Origin: Latrodectus hesperus
Lineage: Eukaryota; Arthropoda; Arachnida; Araneae; Theridiidae
NCBI GenBank assembly: GCA_037975125.1
Contig: CM075853.1
Location: 90,158,395-90,222,394 of the forward strand
Reading direction: 5' to 3'
DNA length: 64,000 bases
Notes under the pieces: model-generated
The model's database searches: none
What the model was told of the DNA's origin: nothing
Seen by the model: only the letters and a program-made list of their open reading frames with translations
Translations under genes and position numbers: made by a program
In this document: one piece after another, positions 30,170-47,040 of the stretch
Layout of the letters: each line of letters opens with the position of its first letter
Position numbering within the stretch: position 1 is the first letter of the stretch

Positions 30170-31857
30170 AATCATACTATCAAATCGTAAAACTCCAAAA
30201 ATCCGAGTTTTCTTTTTCCGTTTTAAATTACTGCGTATTGTGTAAATTGAAAATAAGTGCATTATTCTTATCAAAATATTTTATTTTTATGGTTTGATCT
30301 TTAGCTTTGGATTTTCTGTCTGAAACAAATTGCTGTCTTATAAGTAGATAGAAAACATTACTATATTGTGCTTTATATGGTTCACTTGGGAGAAAAATCA
30401 TTTTATATGCTCACACGGAAGAGGGAAGTAAAACAATAAAGCTTGTTATGAAATTTCATAAAACTTCATATTTGATATTATTTTAACGAACTTCCAAATT
30501 AAATTATAAGTACCAAAACTCATGAAAGGCATTACAAAAGAAATCTAAATTTTAATTTAGTACAAATTATTTGAATTAAATTTTAATATCTTCTTAATTA
30601 AATTTTGATTCACAAATAATTATCTTCATTCATCATTTAAATGTTCCTGTTTTCTAATTTAATTTTTCAGGAAATTGCATTTACCAGATGATAAACTTAA
30701 GATATACTTTACCATTGATTTCTACAATTATACATTTGATTTATAAAAAATTATTTCATTATATTTATCGGAAAACATTTTCAAATTTGTAAATAAAGTT
30801 CATCAAGATGCCTTAGGTAGGCCATATTTTTTCTTAAAATTTTTATCAGTGTCACTGAACCGCGCGCGTATATGTGGCTTTATAGTAAAATTTTATACAG
30901 GCAGTATGTTTGCATTTTACTTTATTGCGAGCTCATCAGTCCACCAGTTTCATGTGAAATACAGTATATTACATATTTTATCAACATACTCTAAACATGA
31001 AGTAACTAAGCTTTACAAAAATTGTCCTATATAGCGTAAAAGAGTCGATGTAACTACAAGTTGTAACTACACTATGTACGGAGAAAAAAATGGACCTATT
31101 TTAAACACTGTTAGTATACCTTTTTCATCAATGATTGATATTCCTTTCTTATGCACATTAGTTAATTTTTAGAGCCTTCAAAATTGATAACATTAGTTGC
31201 TTTAATAGTTAAATGAGAGGCTAAACATTACTATAACGTAATCACATTAATGGACAACAATGAATAAGCTGATACTTAGATAAAAAACCGGGCATTTAAG
31301 AAAAAAACAAAAATCGAGAAAATTACGAAGCAGGCTTAAAAAAGGTATCGAAAATATGTTTAAGACAAAATTTATTATATTTAACTTTTCATTAAATTGC
31401 ATGTACAGAGTTTAAAGATTATCAATTCTAAAATAATATCAAATTAATTCAAGTTCACTAAATGTGATTTTTATTTCTTGTCATCCAAAATATTTACAAA
31501 AAATAAACGTCAGTTTCTTCACATTTTGTAAAGTGACTTAAAAATTACTTAAAACGTCATTTAAAATGAATTTTTTTAAAAAGAAATCAATAAGGTTAGA
31601 TCACTACCAAAACACTAGATTAGGGTAGAATATATCAATTCAATCTTGTTTTTATTTAACTGCTAAGTATTTTATATTTAATTTTAAAAACTTCTATTGC
31701 ATATTAACATAAAAGTATGATTTGCACGTATTATGCATCATATGTTATTTATTATCTTGCATTATTTCAACATCAATTGCATCATTTCATGAATACAAAA
31801 ATATATTTAGCCATTATTTTTAAATAAATGTTAAAAACATTTTTAATCTATCATGAA

Positions 31858-31859
<2 letters not shown>
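30170..31859. other. AT-rich non-coding sequence
   Basis: The 61-codon frame at 30849-31034 starts in a short GC-rich CCGCGCGCG stretch (30859-30867) but shows no motif. Nothing else is recognised. Confidence 0.55.

Positions 31860-31941
<82 letters not shown>
31860..31941. repeat. (TA)n microsatellite
   Basis: About 40 uninterrupted TA units; the plus-strand open frame through it is an artefact. Confidence 0.97.
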
Positions 31942-31943
<2 letters not shown>

Positions 31944-34900
31944 CTTGGCAAATTAAACATCACATATGTATAACAAAAAGTTTACTGCCTGATACAAGAA
32001 TATTATTTCGAATGATTAAGCAAGAATTATTTCACCTAGCACATTTCTTATTTATAACTATCAGTAAATTATATAAAGCAATAACTAAGATTGGATTAAA
32101 TTCGGTTTTTCATTTTAAGTTCAGATAATCAGATTAAAATTATCTGAAGCTGAAAGAGTAAAAAATAAGCACTTTTAATCTGGGATAAAATTATAAAGAA
32201 ACTAAATTAAATTTAAATACTGTGTGTTAAATCTATTTTTCTAAAAAGATTCTGTATGTTAGGCTAATTAACACACGCTATATAAAATATATAATTATAG
32301 ATTAAATTGGAATATTTTTGAATTTGAATTAAATTACATTTTTTCAGCAATTTGATGCAATTAGATTTGATAAAAAGCATGGGTTCCAGTCTCTTTATAA
32401 TAGATATTTGTTAAGATTTCTTTAGAAGTTTAATTGAAGACCTCTCTTTGATTTCTTTTCTCAAGTAAAAGATTTTTCAGAATATAATAAGAAAAATATG
32501 AAATTTCTTTTTTATTCTATTTCAACACACTTGGAAAATTAAAGCCAATTGCTCTGGGCAGTTCTTACAATATAATAAATGATTTTTTTCTATAAAAAAT
32601 TAATCACATGGAAAAAAAAACTAAATAATGAAATGTAAGAAAAAGTTATTTTCTTTTTCACTCTTTCATATACACTGTATAGAAGCTTCTATCTCTCCAA
32701 AATTGTAAAATAATGGATTAAATCTATTACATCCCTCTGAATGTCAACCAAAGCTGGTATATAAATCTGTTAAAAAGTCTATTCGGGTAATCTAGAACAA
32801 TTCGGAATTCATCTGATAGGTATAAGATTTTCTATCATGTTATAATATTTTCTTTAATGTATATCATTTGCACATTTTAACAAACTGAAAAAAGATTGAA
32901 ATTTATGGTACGTTTATATCCTTTAAAGAGATGAAAAATTAAATATCGAATAAATATCTTTAAATTTTTCTTTGTAGAAAAGCATTTTAATACAAACTAT
33001 GATTTTGTAGTTTTCTCACAATTATTCTCTCATTCATTGATTCAATCAATTTTTCTTAGTTTCAATTATAAAAATGAAATTTCTATAAAGTTATTTATAA
33101 TATAATCCCTAATTTTTATTGAATGGATCATTCTGAAAATTGCATGTGTGCATTAAAAACAAATATTGATCTATTTTTCATGAAATAAAAATATGGTTTG
33201 GAAGACAACTTATGCCTACTTATATCTTGCCTAAATCTTTCTATTTGTGAAATTATATATTTTTTTCTGAGAAAGAATGACTTTTGATAAGAAGGCAGTA
33301 CTGACTTCAATCAATAATCGTTCTTTTCCGATCATAATAACAAATGAAGGTTGACAATGTTGACCCCACTGCTACACCCCAATCGTGTATCTGCCATCAT
33401 GCCTAAAATTAATTGTTACACTATGGAAAAGTAGAAAAAGAAGATGATAAAGAGATATCTCATTGCTCACGAGAATCATTTCTCTTCTCCAGTCGTATAT
33501 TAGCGCCTGACACAAGAATACTTAAGTCTTTGTACAGGAGATAACCTTTCAAAATATTTTTCAGAATGCTCGGATAATTCTTATATCATTCAGTATTTGA
33601 TAGAATATAATAATTCATTCAATGTTGAATGGTTCCCTAAAAGTATTGCTGACAACTGTGCTGCAATTTTAGTTTACATATGGTGAACGTGTAATTAATT
33701 TAATTTGGAAGATAGCCAACAATTTTAAATTTTATAACTGTGATTTAATTTATAATTATTTTTATCAACTTTCTTCCAAACACAGACCTTAAAAAAGAAT
33801 ACCAAAGGACTACATTTTACGAGTAATAAAAATTACAAGGATGCGTATTTATTAATTTTATTTCCAAATATAAACAAAATATTATTTAATTTTTTAATAA
33901 TTTTAAATATATTTTGTTAAAATGTACGTTTAAATTAATTTTTGTGAGAAATTTAAGTAAAGCTTATTTCATTATATTAAAATTCACACTTACCGCTCAT
34001 CAGAAGCTAGTTGGCTGATTGAAAAATTTTCGATAGATTTTAAAAAAGAAGAAAAAATTTAAATTTTTAAAATGAAATAAATTATATTCACATCTCATAG
34101 CAGTAGTTGAAAATAGTAAAAAGTTTAATATATTATTTAAAGAGCTAAAAAAGGATAATATTAAAATTTCATATACAATTTTCCAAAAGAAATTGTTATT
34201 TAGCTTTTTTCTACCTTATTTTTATTTAAATTATATATGACAATTTTTCATAAAGAAAAGACTGGTGAGTTGAATATGGAGTTTGAATCAATGAGTTTTA
34301 AGAATTATACTGGTAAATGAACAGACTGAAATATGAAATTGTTATTTATTGTAGAATGCATTTCAATTCAAATTATACAACGGATAACGTAATAGGCGAA
34401 TGCTTTTGTAAGGCATATGAATATCGTCATGTATTGCTTTTCAAAAAATTTCATAAATACGGTGCTGTATTCATTGTATATCGCAGGACGGGAAACCTGG
34501 AAAATTCTCTAGCAACTACCCTGACAGATCGGAATGCATAAATTAGAAATGCAGCATCACTCTCATGGATTTCAAAAGTGAATAGGATTGAATCTGGAAC
34601 TTTACACTCAGAGGACCTCGACTCTGAATATAGGCCACTGAATCCGACCAAGGCACTTTTTACACTTCTACTCTGACATATTTTGAAAATAACTTTGAAT
34701 ATCTAAGCACTTAAAATAGAATGTTGCCTTAAATACTTTAAAATGAAGAAATATATGATTGATTCATTGAAAAGATTCCTTTTTGACGGTGTTTTGTGAA
34801 AAAATTCATGATTCTATTTTGCACTCTTGTAAGCTAAAGTTTGACTTTAATGTTGTTTTCAGTTCTTTAAAATTATGCTTTATTTTTCAGCTTTTATAAC

Positions 34901-36615
34901 TTTTTTGACAGTAAATTGTTGAATTTGATAAAAACAATCTTTATTTATTAACTTTGGTATAGATATGCACAATTCTATGTTATTTTAAATAATTTTACAC
35001 TCTCAAATTTACAAAATGCTGTTAAGTATTTAAAATAAAGATAATGAAGTATTCTGGTAAATTTTTACACTGATATGTTTAAAAAGCAGTGTATATTTTA
35101 AAATAAATATTTACTTTTTTCCTTCTTACAATCTGATTTATATCAAAAATAGTCATTAAAGATTTCTCTTAGCATTTTACTCTGAACATTAAATTACAAA
35201 ACATTAGAATGTTTATATAATCATTTAAAGTTTTTATTAATTAATTTTTAAAGTTAATTTTGAACGATTTGATTTATATTGATCTTATATTTTCAAAAGA
35301 CTTTCTATATTTGTAAAATCCTGTGAGTTTCTCTGGGAAATAATTTATGAAAATTTATATTTAACAAAAAAAATATTCAATGTAAAAAATAAGTAAATTA
35401 AATTTTGATATAATCACAATATATTTTGTAAATATCTTAGTTTGAAATTTATGGTGTTGCGCCTTTCTAATTTTGTTATTCATTTATTCCTTAAAATTAT
35501 TATTTTAGCTCTATAAGAGATTTTTTTCAGTTTGTTATTAAAAAACATCAAAATAATAGGCGCCATATACATTCATCATAACATCTAATGCATTCGGAGA
35601 ATGATAATATTGTCTAAGATCATTAATTTTGCCTATATCTCTCATTCACATTTATTTTCCTGCATTCTAAATTTCTCGTTTGAAGCACTGAAATTAAAAT
35701 ATCCTATTCCACTGGATTTAATCTTGCTATGTTTCCACCTGTAAAGTAATCACATCTTTTCCAGCCACTGCTTGTTTCAAGATAAAATTGTTTGTGTTTG
35801 TTGATGCAGTGCTTATTCCAGCTTGATGATTGGTTTTCTTCCTCAGCACTTTCCCCATTAGGTTAATTGTGACCACCGTTTATTTTCTATTTAAATCTCA
35901 GTTCACTTTATTTCACGCGTTAACATTCTTTCCCACTCCAGTTGTTCAGATCGAATTCATGACTCCAAAAAGCTTCTGCTTGATGTGGAGATTCAGAGTT
36001 CACACACACAACAAGTTGTTCACCAGTGTTTAAATAATTCGTTTTTCATCATCACTGAGTATGAACAATATCATGTATATGTTTACAAGATACTGCTTCG
36101 TTAAATCTAATCTATTTTTTCTTGATTTGGAGTCGTCGATACAAGAGAATCTTTAACCTCAATGATGGTTGCTTAGAAATGGTCTGTATTAGACCCATAT
36201 CTTTGATTATCAAACACTCTCTATATCACTTTGAAAGTAAAACAAACTATATCGAAATATAAACTTTCATTGATTTAAAAGCGAAATAGTAAAAATGGAG
36301 TAATATTCTTATTCTTAATTATCTAATTTAAAATTAAGGGATGTAAAAATCTAATTAATAAAGAACAAAATATGCCTTATTATTTAATTGTTAGGATGAT
36401 TTGGATAAAACACATTTTATCATTGCATTCTTAAGCTCAAGCTTCCTAATTCTTTGAAACATTTTGCCAATAACAATGCAATATTTTACTTATACCGACT
36501 GTTTCAGGAACTGCAATCAAAGCATTTTGAAGATTGTTTTCTAAGGCTGTAAAGACTACGTTTTTTCCATCTTTTATCCTGGTTGGTGAGTACTTTGATG
36601 TCTATTGCTTTGAAT
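31942..36615. other. AT-rich non-coding sequence with three GC-richer patches
   Basis: Patches at about 33345-33545, 34370-34670 and 35560-36060 are richer in GC than their flanks. The second holds overlapping open frames on both strands (34317-34541 plus, 34451-34651 minus) with mixed amino-acid content but no family match. The third holds a 67-codon plus frame (35830-36033), also unassigned. They could be decayed transposons, enhancers or unrecognised exons. Confidence 0.45.
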
Positions 36616-36690
36616 AATTGAAAGATCATGGTTCTTTGTATAATTAAGAGGCCATGATTTCTTTGTGTAATTGAATGGCCATGGAATTAT
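36616..36690 (+). repeat. Degenerate minisatellite, about 27-bp unit
   Basis: Nearly three units, each starting AATTGAA/AATTAAG, with CATGGTT/CATGATTT and TTTGT at matching positions; the last unit is partial. Confidence 0.7.
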
Positions 36691-37699
<1,009 letters not shown>

Positions 37700-37701
37700 T
37701 A

Positions 37702-39174
37702 CAAATGGTTATCAAAATAGTGGAAACACCTTAGATTTCTTAAGGATCCTTTATTAATATGATACAGCATCAATATGTTAGCTTGCATTACAACTTAAAT
37801 TACCACATAAGAATTAAATGATATAAAGGCTGAATAGAGTTTAGAAAAATATTATTCGACATTCTTCATAGAAATATTGTGTGGAAAAGATCCCATAGGA
37901 GGATATCAATTCCACATTAAAGGCTCTTAAATAGACTAACTTTGCATTTGTATTGAAATTTTGTAATTGTGCGGGCTAAGATGGATATTTAATTTCATTC
38001 TCGTGTGCATCAAAAAGATTTAGTGAGTTGGAAAAAGTTTCACTGCATGGACAGGAGCATAATCATTTGGAAAAATTCCATCTCCTACATGAAACAAAGC
38101 TTGCATCATAAAATGTAGACTTGGTTAACTAAATTTTCTCTTTAGTGATTCTTACTTTCAGACTTACCGATTAGTCCAGGAGGAAATCACGTCGCGGCTG
38201 CCTATATCATGGCAGATTCACCACCATGCTGGATAGCTGGAAGGAGACAATGAAGATCACACGTTTGTGCACCTATCCTGCAATAGGAAAATGTATGAAT
38301 GACGATTTATCAGACTATATTATTTTCTTCCACTTATAAATCGACTAGGGTTTGTGAGTGTGACCCTACTATAGACGACTTTCGGCATTAACATTTGTGA
38401 CAAATTTTTGGAAATTGCTGCTGTACATTTAAATTTGTTTATTCTAACTGTAATCAGTGACACTGGAGAATCAAAATGAATTTATCTCTGCTGTCATTTT
38501 CCCTGCAATTCGTATTTTAAACATTAAAATCCACTTTAATATCTAACTGATTCTTTTGCTGAATTTCCCTTTTCGTAAACTATTTTGCTTTGATAAGCTT
38601 ATCTTGCCACGTTGCGTATATGCTTTCTTGAATTAAGACATCATATCTCTAGAAACTCCTAAAATTTGGAATGTTTCTGTCACACTTGCTTCAACTCTGC
38701 ATCTACAGTTTGAATTCTTTTAAATCTCAGATGTCCGAGATTTTACGCCTTTGAAAAAAAACCAAGACGTACAGAACTTCAGTAAAGATACCACATACAA
38801 CCAAAGTATATACATTTCTATTCATAAAAAGCTGGTAGATATTATTAAATTTTAATGCTTACAAAACGTCTTGTCACTCTCTCTTTTTTTCACAGTAGTT
38901 TCCATTATTTCGGTAACCATCTCTGCTTATGCATATTTATAATGTTAACTTCATTTATAGAGTGAGTCTTCGCGTACAGAAAGGGGTTAAAATACATTGA
39001 ACATTAGAGTAGTCCCATTACTGACAAGGGAATTATTCTGGGTACTTTTCTCATGATCTGTATTTCTAGACTTATTGAAATAATAATTTTTATTTCCAGT
39101 ATAATGCTTTCATAAACAAATATTAGAGTCATTTTAATTTTTTCTTGGTGCAACAATTCTGATGTCCACTTGTG
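37702..39174 (-). mobile_element. Dead Tc1-like DNA transposon, full length with worn ends
   Basis: The left end follows TA (37700-37701) and reads CAAATGGTTATCAAAATAG then TGGAAACACC, typical of Tc1-family termini. The proposed right end (39146-39174), followed by TA, carries a worn inverse: over the block TGGTTATCAAAATAGT I count 12 of 16 matches, with a small gap beyond. The 1,473-bp length fits the family. A single minus-strand transposase fills the inside with its parts in the correct order and spacing. The left boundary is more secure than the right. Confidence 0.75.
37860..38780 (-). pseudogene. Tc1-like (DD34-type) transposase pseudogene
   Basis: Read on the minus strand and across frameshifts, in order: the HTH DNA-binding region (VEASVTETFQILGVSRDMMS, about 38620-38705) followed by a basic AYTQRGKISLSKQNSLRKGK; then SDKSSFIHFP at about 38285-38314, holding the first catalytic aspartate; MI*AAAT*FPPGLIG and SLKVRIT; then GDGIFPNDYAPVHAV at about 38045-38080, holding the second aspartate; and a worn *PAQLQNFN segment at about 37955-37985 where the third acidic residue should be. 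The spacing between the last two is about 34 residues, which fits a DD34 transposase. At least six stops and several frameshifts make it inactive. Confidence 0.88.
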
Positions 39175-39544
39175 TACACATTTATTTTTTACAAACTAAT
39201 TTAAAGTAATATCATTTTAACAAAGAAGTAAAAATACTTTTTAAATTTTTTAACTATCTATAAGTTTGGTTCTCTATTTTTTGACTGGGTTATTAAGGAG
39301 AATGAAATCAAAGGGAAATTATTTTACTTTTTAAATTTATGTAACTGCTTTTTGAATTATATTTGAATAACATTTAATATCGAGAACAATCGAAGACAAG
39401 TCTAAATATAACCTATAAGTCTAAATGCAAAATACAGATTTATGTGCATTAAATGATAGAAAAATGTTTAGGCTAAATATTCTGAATGATTCTTAACAAT
39501 ATCTATACAAATCGTAAAACAAACTTATGATTGTTTTCAGCGAA
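39175..39544. other. AT-rich non-coding spacer
   Basis: Nothing recognised between the Tc1-like element and the worn SINE. Confidence 0.6.
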
Positions 39545-39722
39545 TTGTTTAGTTGTTAGTTCTACGATCATTTTTTGCACTCGAGGACTAACTTAACCAG
39601 ATCCTATGGTTAGTGATGGATTCTCAACAGCTACAAATTTCCATGTCTTAGATAGAAATTGAAAATACCAACTGTTAAATTGAGAGCCAGAGAACACGTA
39701 ATTCATGAAACTACCAGCTCAG
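39545..39722 (-). mobile_element. tRNA-derived SINE, family A copy 3, old and decayed
   Basis: It aligns along its length with the two better copies: TTTTTTGCAC, GAGGACTAA, the CTACAAATTTCCATG block, AACTGTTAAATTGA and ACCAGCTC at the tRNA-head end all fall in the same order and spacing. The B-box and A-box segments are mutated and no target-site duplication could be found. This copy predates the other two. Confidence 0.78.
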
Positions 39723-42803
<3,081 letters not shown>

Positions 42804-43184
42804 ATGTTTTTAAACTTTATGAACAAGGTCGCGGATTATTTTCTAGACACCCTGGAAAAGGCTACTTACACACACTTTTCTTCTGTCAATTATATTTTTC
42901 TTCTTAAAAGGAGCAAGTTCGAAGGATCCGGCAGCAAGAAGCGAAAGAAAAGAAAAAGCAAGTTATCATCGCCTAATCATCAATAATCTGACGAGTATAG
43001 TCCAGGATTCCCTGACGCAGAAAATAGGAGCAATTCTTTTTTCCAGCATTTCTGTCGAGGCCTAGCGTCAGATTGCGAATTACCACCTGAAAAAAAGTAT
43101 AATTGGGCGCCACATCTTTGGAGATTGTCAAAGCATTTCAGAGAATGTGTCTGTTCTAAGCTATTAAATATTTTTCTTATATGA
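42804..43184 (+). pseudogene. Coding-like relic or exon with one in-frame stop, unidentified
   Basis: A 60-codon frame from ATG 42804 ends at TAA 42984-42986, but the same frame stays open for 65 more codons to TGA 43182-43184. Amino-acid content is unlike the AT-driven noise around it. Before the stop lies a basic block, GSGSKKRKKRKSK, that looks like a nuclear-localisation or nucleic-acid-binding tail. After the stop comes a mixed, acidic then aromatic stretch including SDEYSPGFPDAENR, FCRGLASDCELPPEKKYNW and LWRLSKHFRECVC. GC is raised from about 42900 to 43150. A T-rich tract ends in AAAAG at 42909-42911, a poor acceptor. I do not recognise the family. It may be a decayed gene, a retrocopy or transposon fragment, or an exon whose true reading avoids the stop. 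Confidence 0.38.
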
Positions 43185-44178
43185 TACAGTATTTTTATTG
43201 GTTAAATTTAAGGAATGTGATTTACGATTTTGATAAAAAAAATAGTTGAGTTTATTTCCTTCAATTCAAAAGTTAATCAAAATTTAGTTTCGAATTCAAA
43301 TTAAATTTTACTGAAATTTAATTATTCTATTTAAACTTTTATATATTTCATTAAATTGAATAAATACTATGTATATTCAGAATTTAAAATTTTCTGTGCA
43401 CGGTTATATAAACAATAAATAAAAGACTCTTCTCACATAGTTGTACACATTTTGTATGATGTTTATTTTAAAATAAATAAATATAATAACAGCACATGAA
43501 AATGTAGCTATATTTCATCATTATCACAGATGTTATTCCAATAATTTTAAGAAAGTAACAGTTCTGCCACACATGTAATTTCATTAAACTTTATAAAATA
43601 CTGTGATATTCTTATTTATGTAACTTATGCTTTATGAAATTTTTATAGTAAGTTAAGTAGAAATAAATAAACTGAGATGAACAATAAAATATAGGTAATT
43701 GTAATATACTATATAAATGAATATATTTATATTTATTATTACTTATAAATAGCAAATAAATGTATTTTTTAATTAAAATTCCATTTTTGCAACTTATTAC
43801 TATTGCGTAAAATATTCCAGGTTTTAGTTAAATAACTTACATTATTTCAGATTTTGTACATTTTATGTGATGAAAGAAAGTAGATTGATGTTAGAATTAT
43901 TATTTACTTCCTTAACTATTTTTTATGTAGAAATAATAGTACTTTAATAAGCAAATAGTTATTCCCATTTGGTAGTTAAAAATAATTAGAAATTTAGAAT
44001 TAAGAAAACAATAAATATTTATGTATATATTTCTTAACAAAATATGTAATTATATTGTATGTTAAAAAGTACAAATATATTTTATTTTGAAATGAGATGG
44101 ATTTGCTTAGGTAGAGAAATGTTTTATTTACTATGCCTTAGCACAGTTAATAAAATATTTTGTCAAAAATGTCTCAAA
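43185..44178. other. AT-rich non-coding sequence
   Basis: Nothing recognised. Confidence 0.6.
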
Positions 44179-44322
44179 ATTTTCCTAAAAGAAAAAGTCA
44201 AAATATTACAATAATTTTATTTTTTCAATCATGAAATTTCCATTTCATGATTTATTTAGTTGTGATTCAAACATGAAAAAATAAAATAATTGTAATATTT
44301 TGACTTTTTGTTTTAGGAAAAT
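44179..44322. repeat. Foldback element: 49-bp arms with nested palindrome
   Basis: The left arm (44179-44227) and the reverse complement of the right arm (44274-44322) agree at 47 of 49 positions. The 46-bp loop contains its own palindrome, ATCATGAAAT-TTCC-ATTTCATGAT (44228-44251). The rest of the loop is the 25-mer shared with 48553-48577. Beyond the arms the two flanks keep only partial similarity. A miniature foldback transposon (MITE-like) or a replication template switch would give this shape. No coding capacity. Confidence 0.93.
44250..44274 (+). repeat. Exact 25-mer, copy 1 (in the foldback loop)
   Basis: Begins ATTTATTTAGTTGTG and is identical to 48553-48577, 4.3 kb away, in the same orientation. 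Mixed composition makes a chance match unlikely. Confidence 0.9.
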
Positions 44323-47040
44323 TAAAGTGTCTATGTCAACTGTATTAAAGTTAAATATACAAAATTTAAAGCTTAAACCCATAAAAAAGTCACGAGTGAT
44401 ATTTTCATAAGGTAATTGTACTTGTATTTGATTTCTTCAGTTAAACTTTACTTTAAAAATTAATTTTACAACGGATTGTCATTGGATTTTAATATATTTT
44501 ATACAGCATATGCATATAAATAGTTTATAAAAGTTTACCATGAATAATTATTTATTTGAAATATTTTGGAATTTATTGTTATATAAATACATATTATTTA
44601 TCTTTCTTTATGTTTATTTTAATTTAAAGTAAATTTGTATTAATTATTATAACCAATATATTATGAATGTGTAATATTTTAAAATAGAATGGCGAAACAA
44701 AATATGCAGATATTTTCAAAACTTTTATTTTTAAAAACCAATAAAAAATCAGTAAGCTCTAAACTCAAATTTAAGAGTAGTTTATATTTAGAATAAAAAA
44801 ATAATATAAAGTTTTTCCCGATGTATATTTTTCAAAATAGTTATTTTATTATTTTTACTCTTCAAATTAATATATACAAACACGAAAAATGCAGTTATAT
44901 AAGTATTTTAAAAAATGGAAGGTGTAAAGTGTTAATTCTTAATTATCTTAATTAAAAACAATTTCATGTATAACAATTAAAAACTGTTTGAGACACTTAA
45001 ATTCCTGTAATTTTGCTTTCTTGCTATTAAGTTTACTAAGAATGCAATCTTGTAAGCGTGACACAATAAGTTAAGAACTTAAAGAAATGCACTCATTGAC
45101 TCTAGAGTCTTGCTATTTATGAGAAACTTTTGTTTGTTTTTCTGCCTAGTAGAGATAGATGCACACTTTTACTTCAAAAACTCGCTATTTAAAAGAACAG
45201 TATGTTTGCTTCTCTCTTTGGATTTGCATTATAATTCAATATTTGGTCTAAATATTTCTAATGTTATAAGTTACATTAAATGTTAAATCTTAAGAAATAT
45301 ACCAAATATGTTTTATATCTTTTTAATATTAAAATTAACATCAGGAAAATAAATATTTTATTTTTACTTAGTTTACCCTGATTTTAAAATACAAAATTTT
45401 GCATTTAATTTCAATTTATATGTATAAAATATTATAAAATGTATATAAAATATATATATTATAAAATTTTAATTGAAATTTTTATAATAAATTGCAATTT
45501 CTGTTAACTTTCAGCAAATATATGTTATGCTCACAAAACTTGTTAGTTAAAATATTTTTAATGATTAACTATTTAAATGATTTTTTTTTAAAATTTTTAT
45601 CAATTTGGATATTTATTTGATGTAATTACTTTTGCATTTCTAGTGCAAAAATTCTTCTTCTTTCTACTTTATTTTTTAGCTTCGTTTTTCTATAATACAA
45701 ACTTGTAGTTTAAGTGATTTAAAAAATATTAATAGGGTTATATCTAAATAAATTAAACGCATATTAATATAATTTGTGCTTTTGAAGATATTACACATAT
45801 AAGTGTTATTGCTATATTTTTGATGTTTATATGATAGATGTATTAATTTAATCTTGACTTAGTAGTATATATTTTAAACCTACACGCACACAGAAAAAAG
45901 TTTCAAAATAATATTTTTAGTGTCCAGTCTATGAATCCTTATCGATTATTATTTTTATTTTCCATTGAACTTAACATAAATATGCAATAAATTAATTAGT
46001 GTTTTTCAACTTACGAAAATAAAAACCATATCTATAAGCAAAATTCAAAAATGAATATGTCATAATTTTTAAAATACAATGTGACGTCCAAAAAAATTTA
46101 AAAATAACAGAAGTTTTTATGCTTAATCTGCACAAATTCTATAAATCTTAACTATCGTAATTAAAAAAATTATAAAAAATTAGCATATATGAACACAATT
46201 TCAAATTAAGTTTTTTAAATAATTAATAAATTTCACAAAAAAAGGTGTCATCTCATACAAGAAACTTTTAGAAAACGCTTCCATAAGCCTCTGAAAATCT
46301 TCCCATAATTTAAGTGGCGTTTTTTAAATATAATGACGTATTTCTCTTAAGATTTAAGGAAGAAAATCATAGTTGAATGCTAACCTGTTTTTATATTAGA
46401 ATGCTGCATTTAAGAATAAACAAGTGTTCAGAAATGGAAAACAACAAATACTTTAAACTAATTTGTAGCTTTTAATTATTAAACATTTTATATTTAGGAA
46501 TTAATGTTATAACTGAAAAATTAGCATTGTTATAAGAACTAGCATATATCTGATGCTGAAGTTTTGATAAATAAATTACATAATCACTTAGTATTTGAGA
46601 AACCAAAAAATGAAAATATAAATCAGTTAAATATTGTTATAGATCAAATGAATATAAACTTAATATCTATAAAAGAATTAAAGCATTTTAGTAGTTCAAT
46701 CACACATATAGTTAGAAATAAATAGAATTTGTCTACTTTTTACCTTCGTTATAATTTAAAGTACCACTGATTCACCAATGAAGAAAAACGAACTATATAA
46801 ATTATAATATTTCCGTGTAAATTTGTAACTAAATTTATACACACTGCAACATAATAAAAATAGCAATGAAAGTTCTTTTTTAAATTCTAAGTCTAATTCA
46901 TTGTGAGGAAAAAATGAAGGGAACCACACGAAAAAAAATATTGCTCCTATAGAAGGATCAAGTATTATTAGATAATGAAAAGACCGATATCAATTCCCCC
47001 TCTCTTTTAGCCTCTAATCATTGTAAATCCCTCTTTTAAT
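44323..47040. other. AT-rich non-coding sequence
   Basis: Very AT-rich with nothing recognised. Composition changes abruptly at about 47040. Confidence 0.6.

Noticed and set aside
35830..36033. 67-codon plus frame in a GC-richer patch
   Set aside because: No recognisable domain; neither strand gave transposase landmarks when read through.
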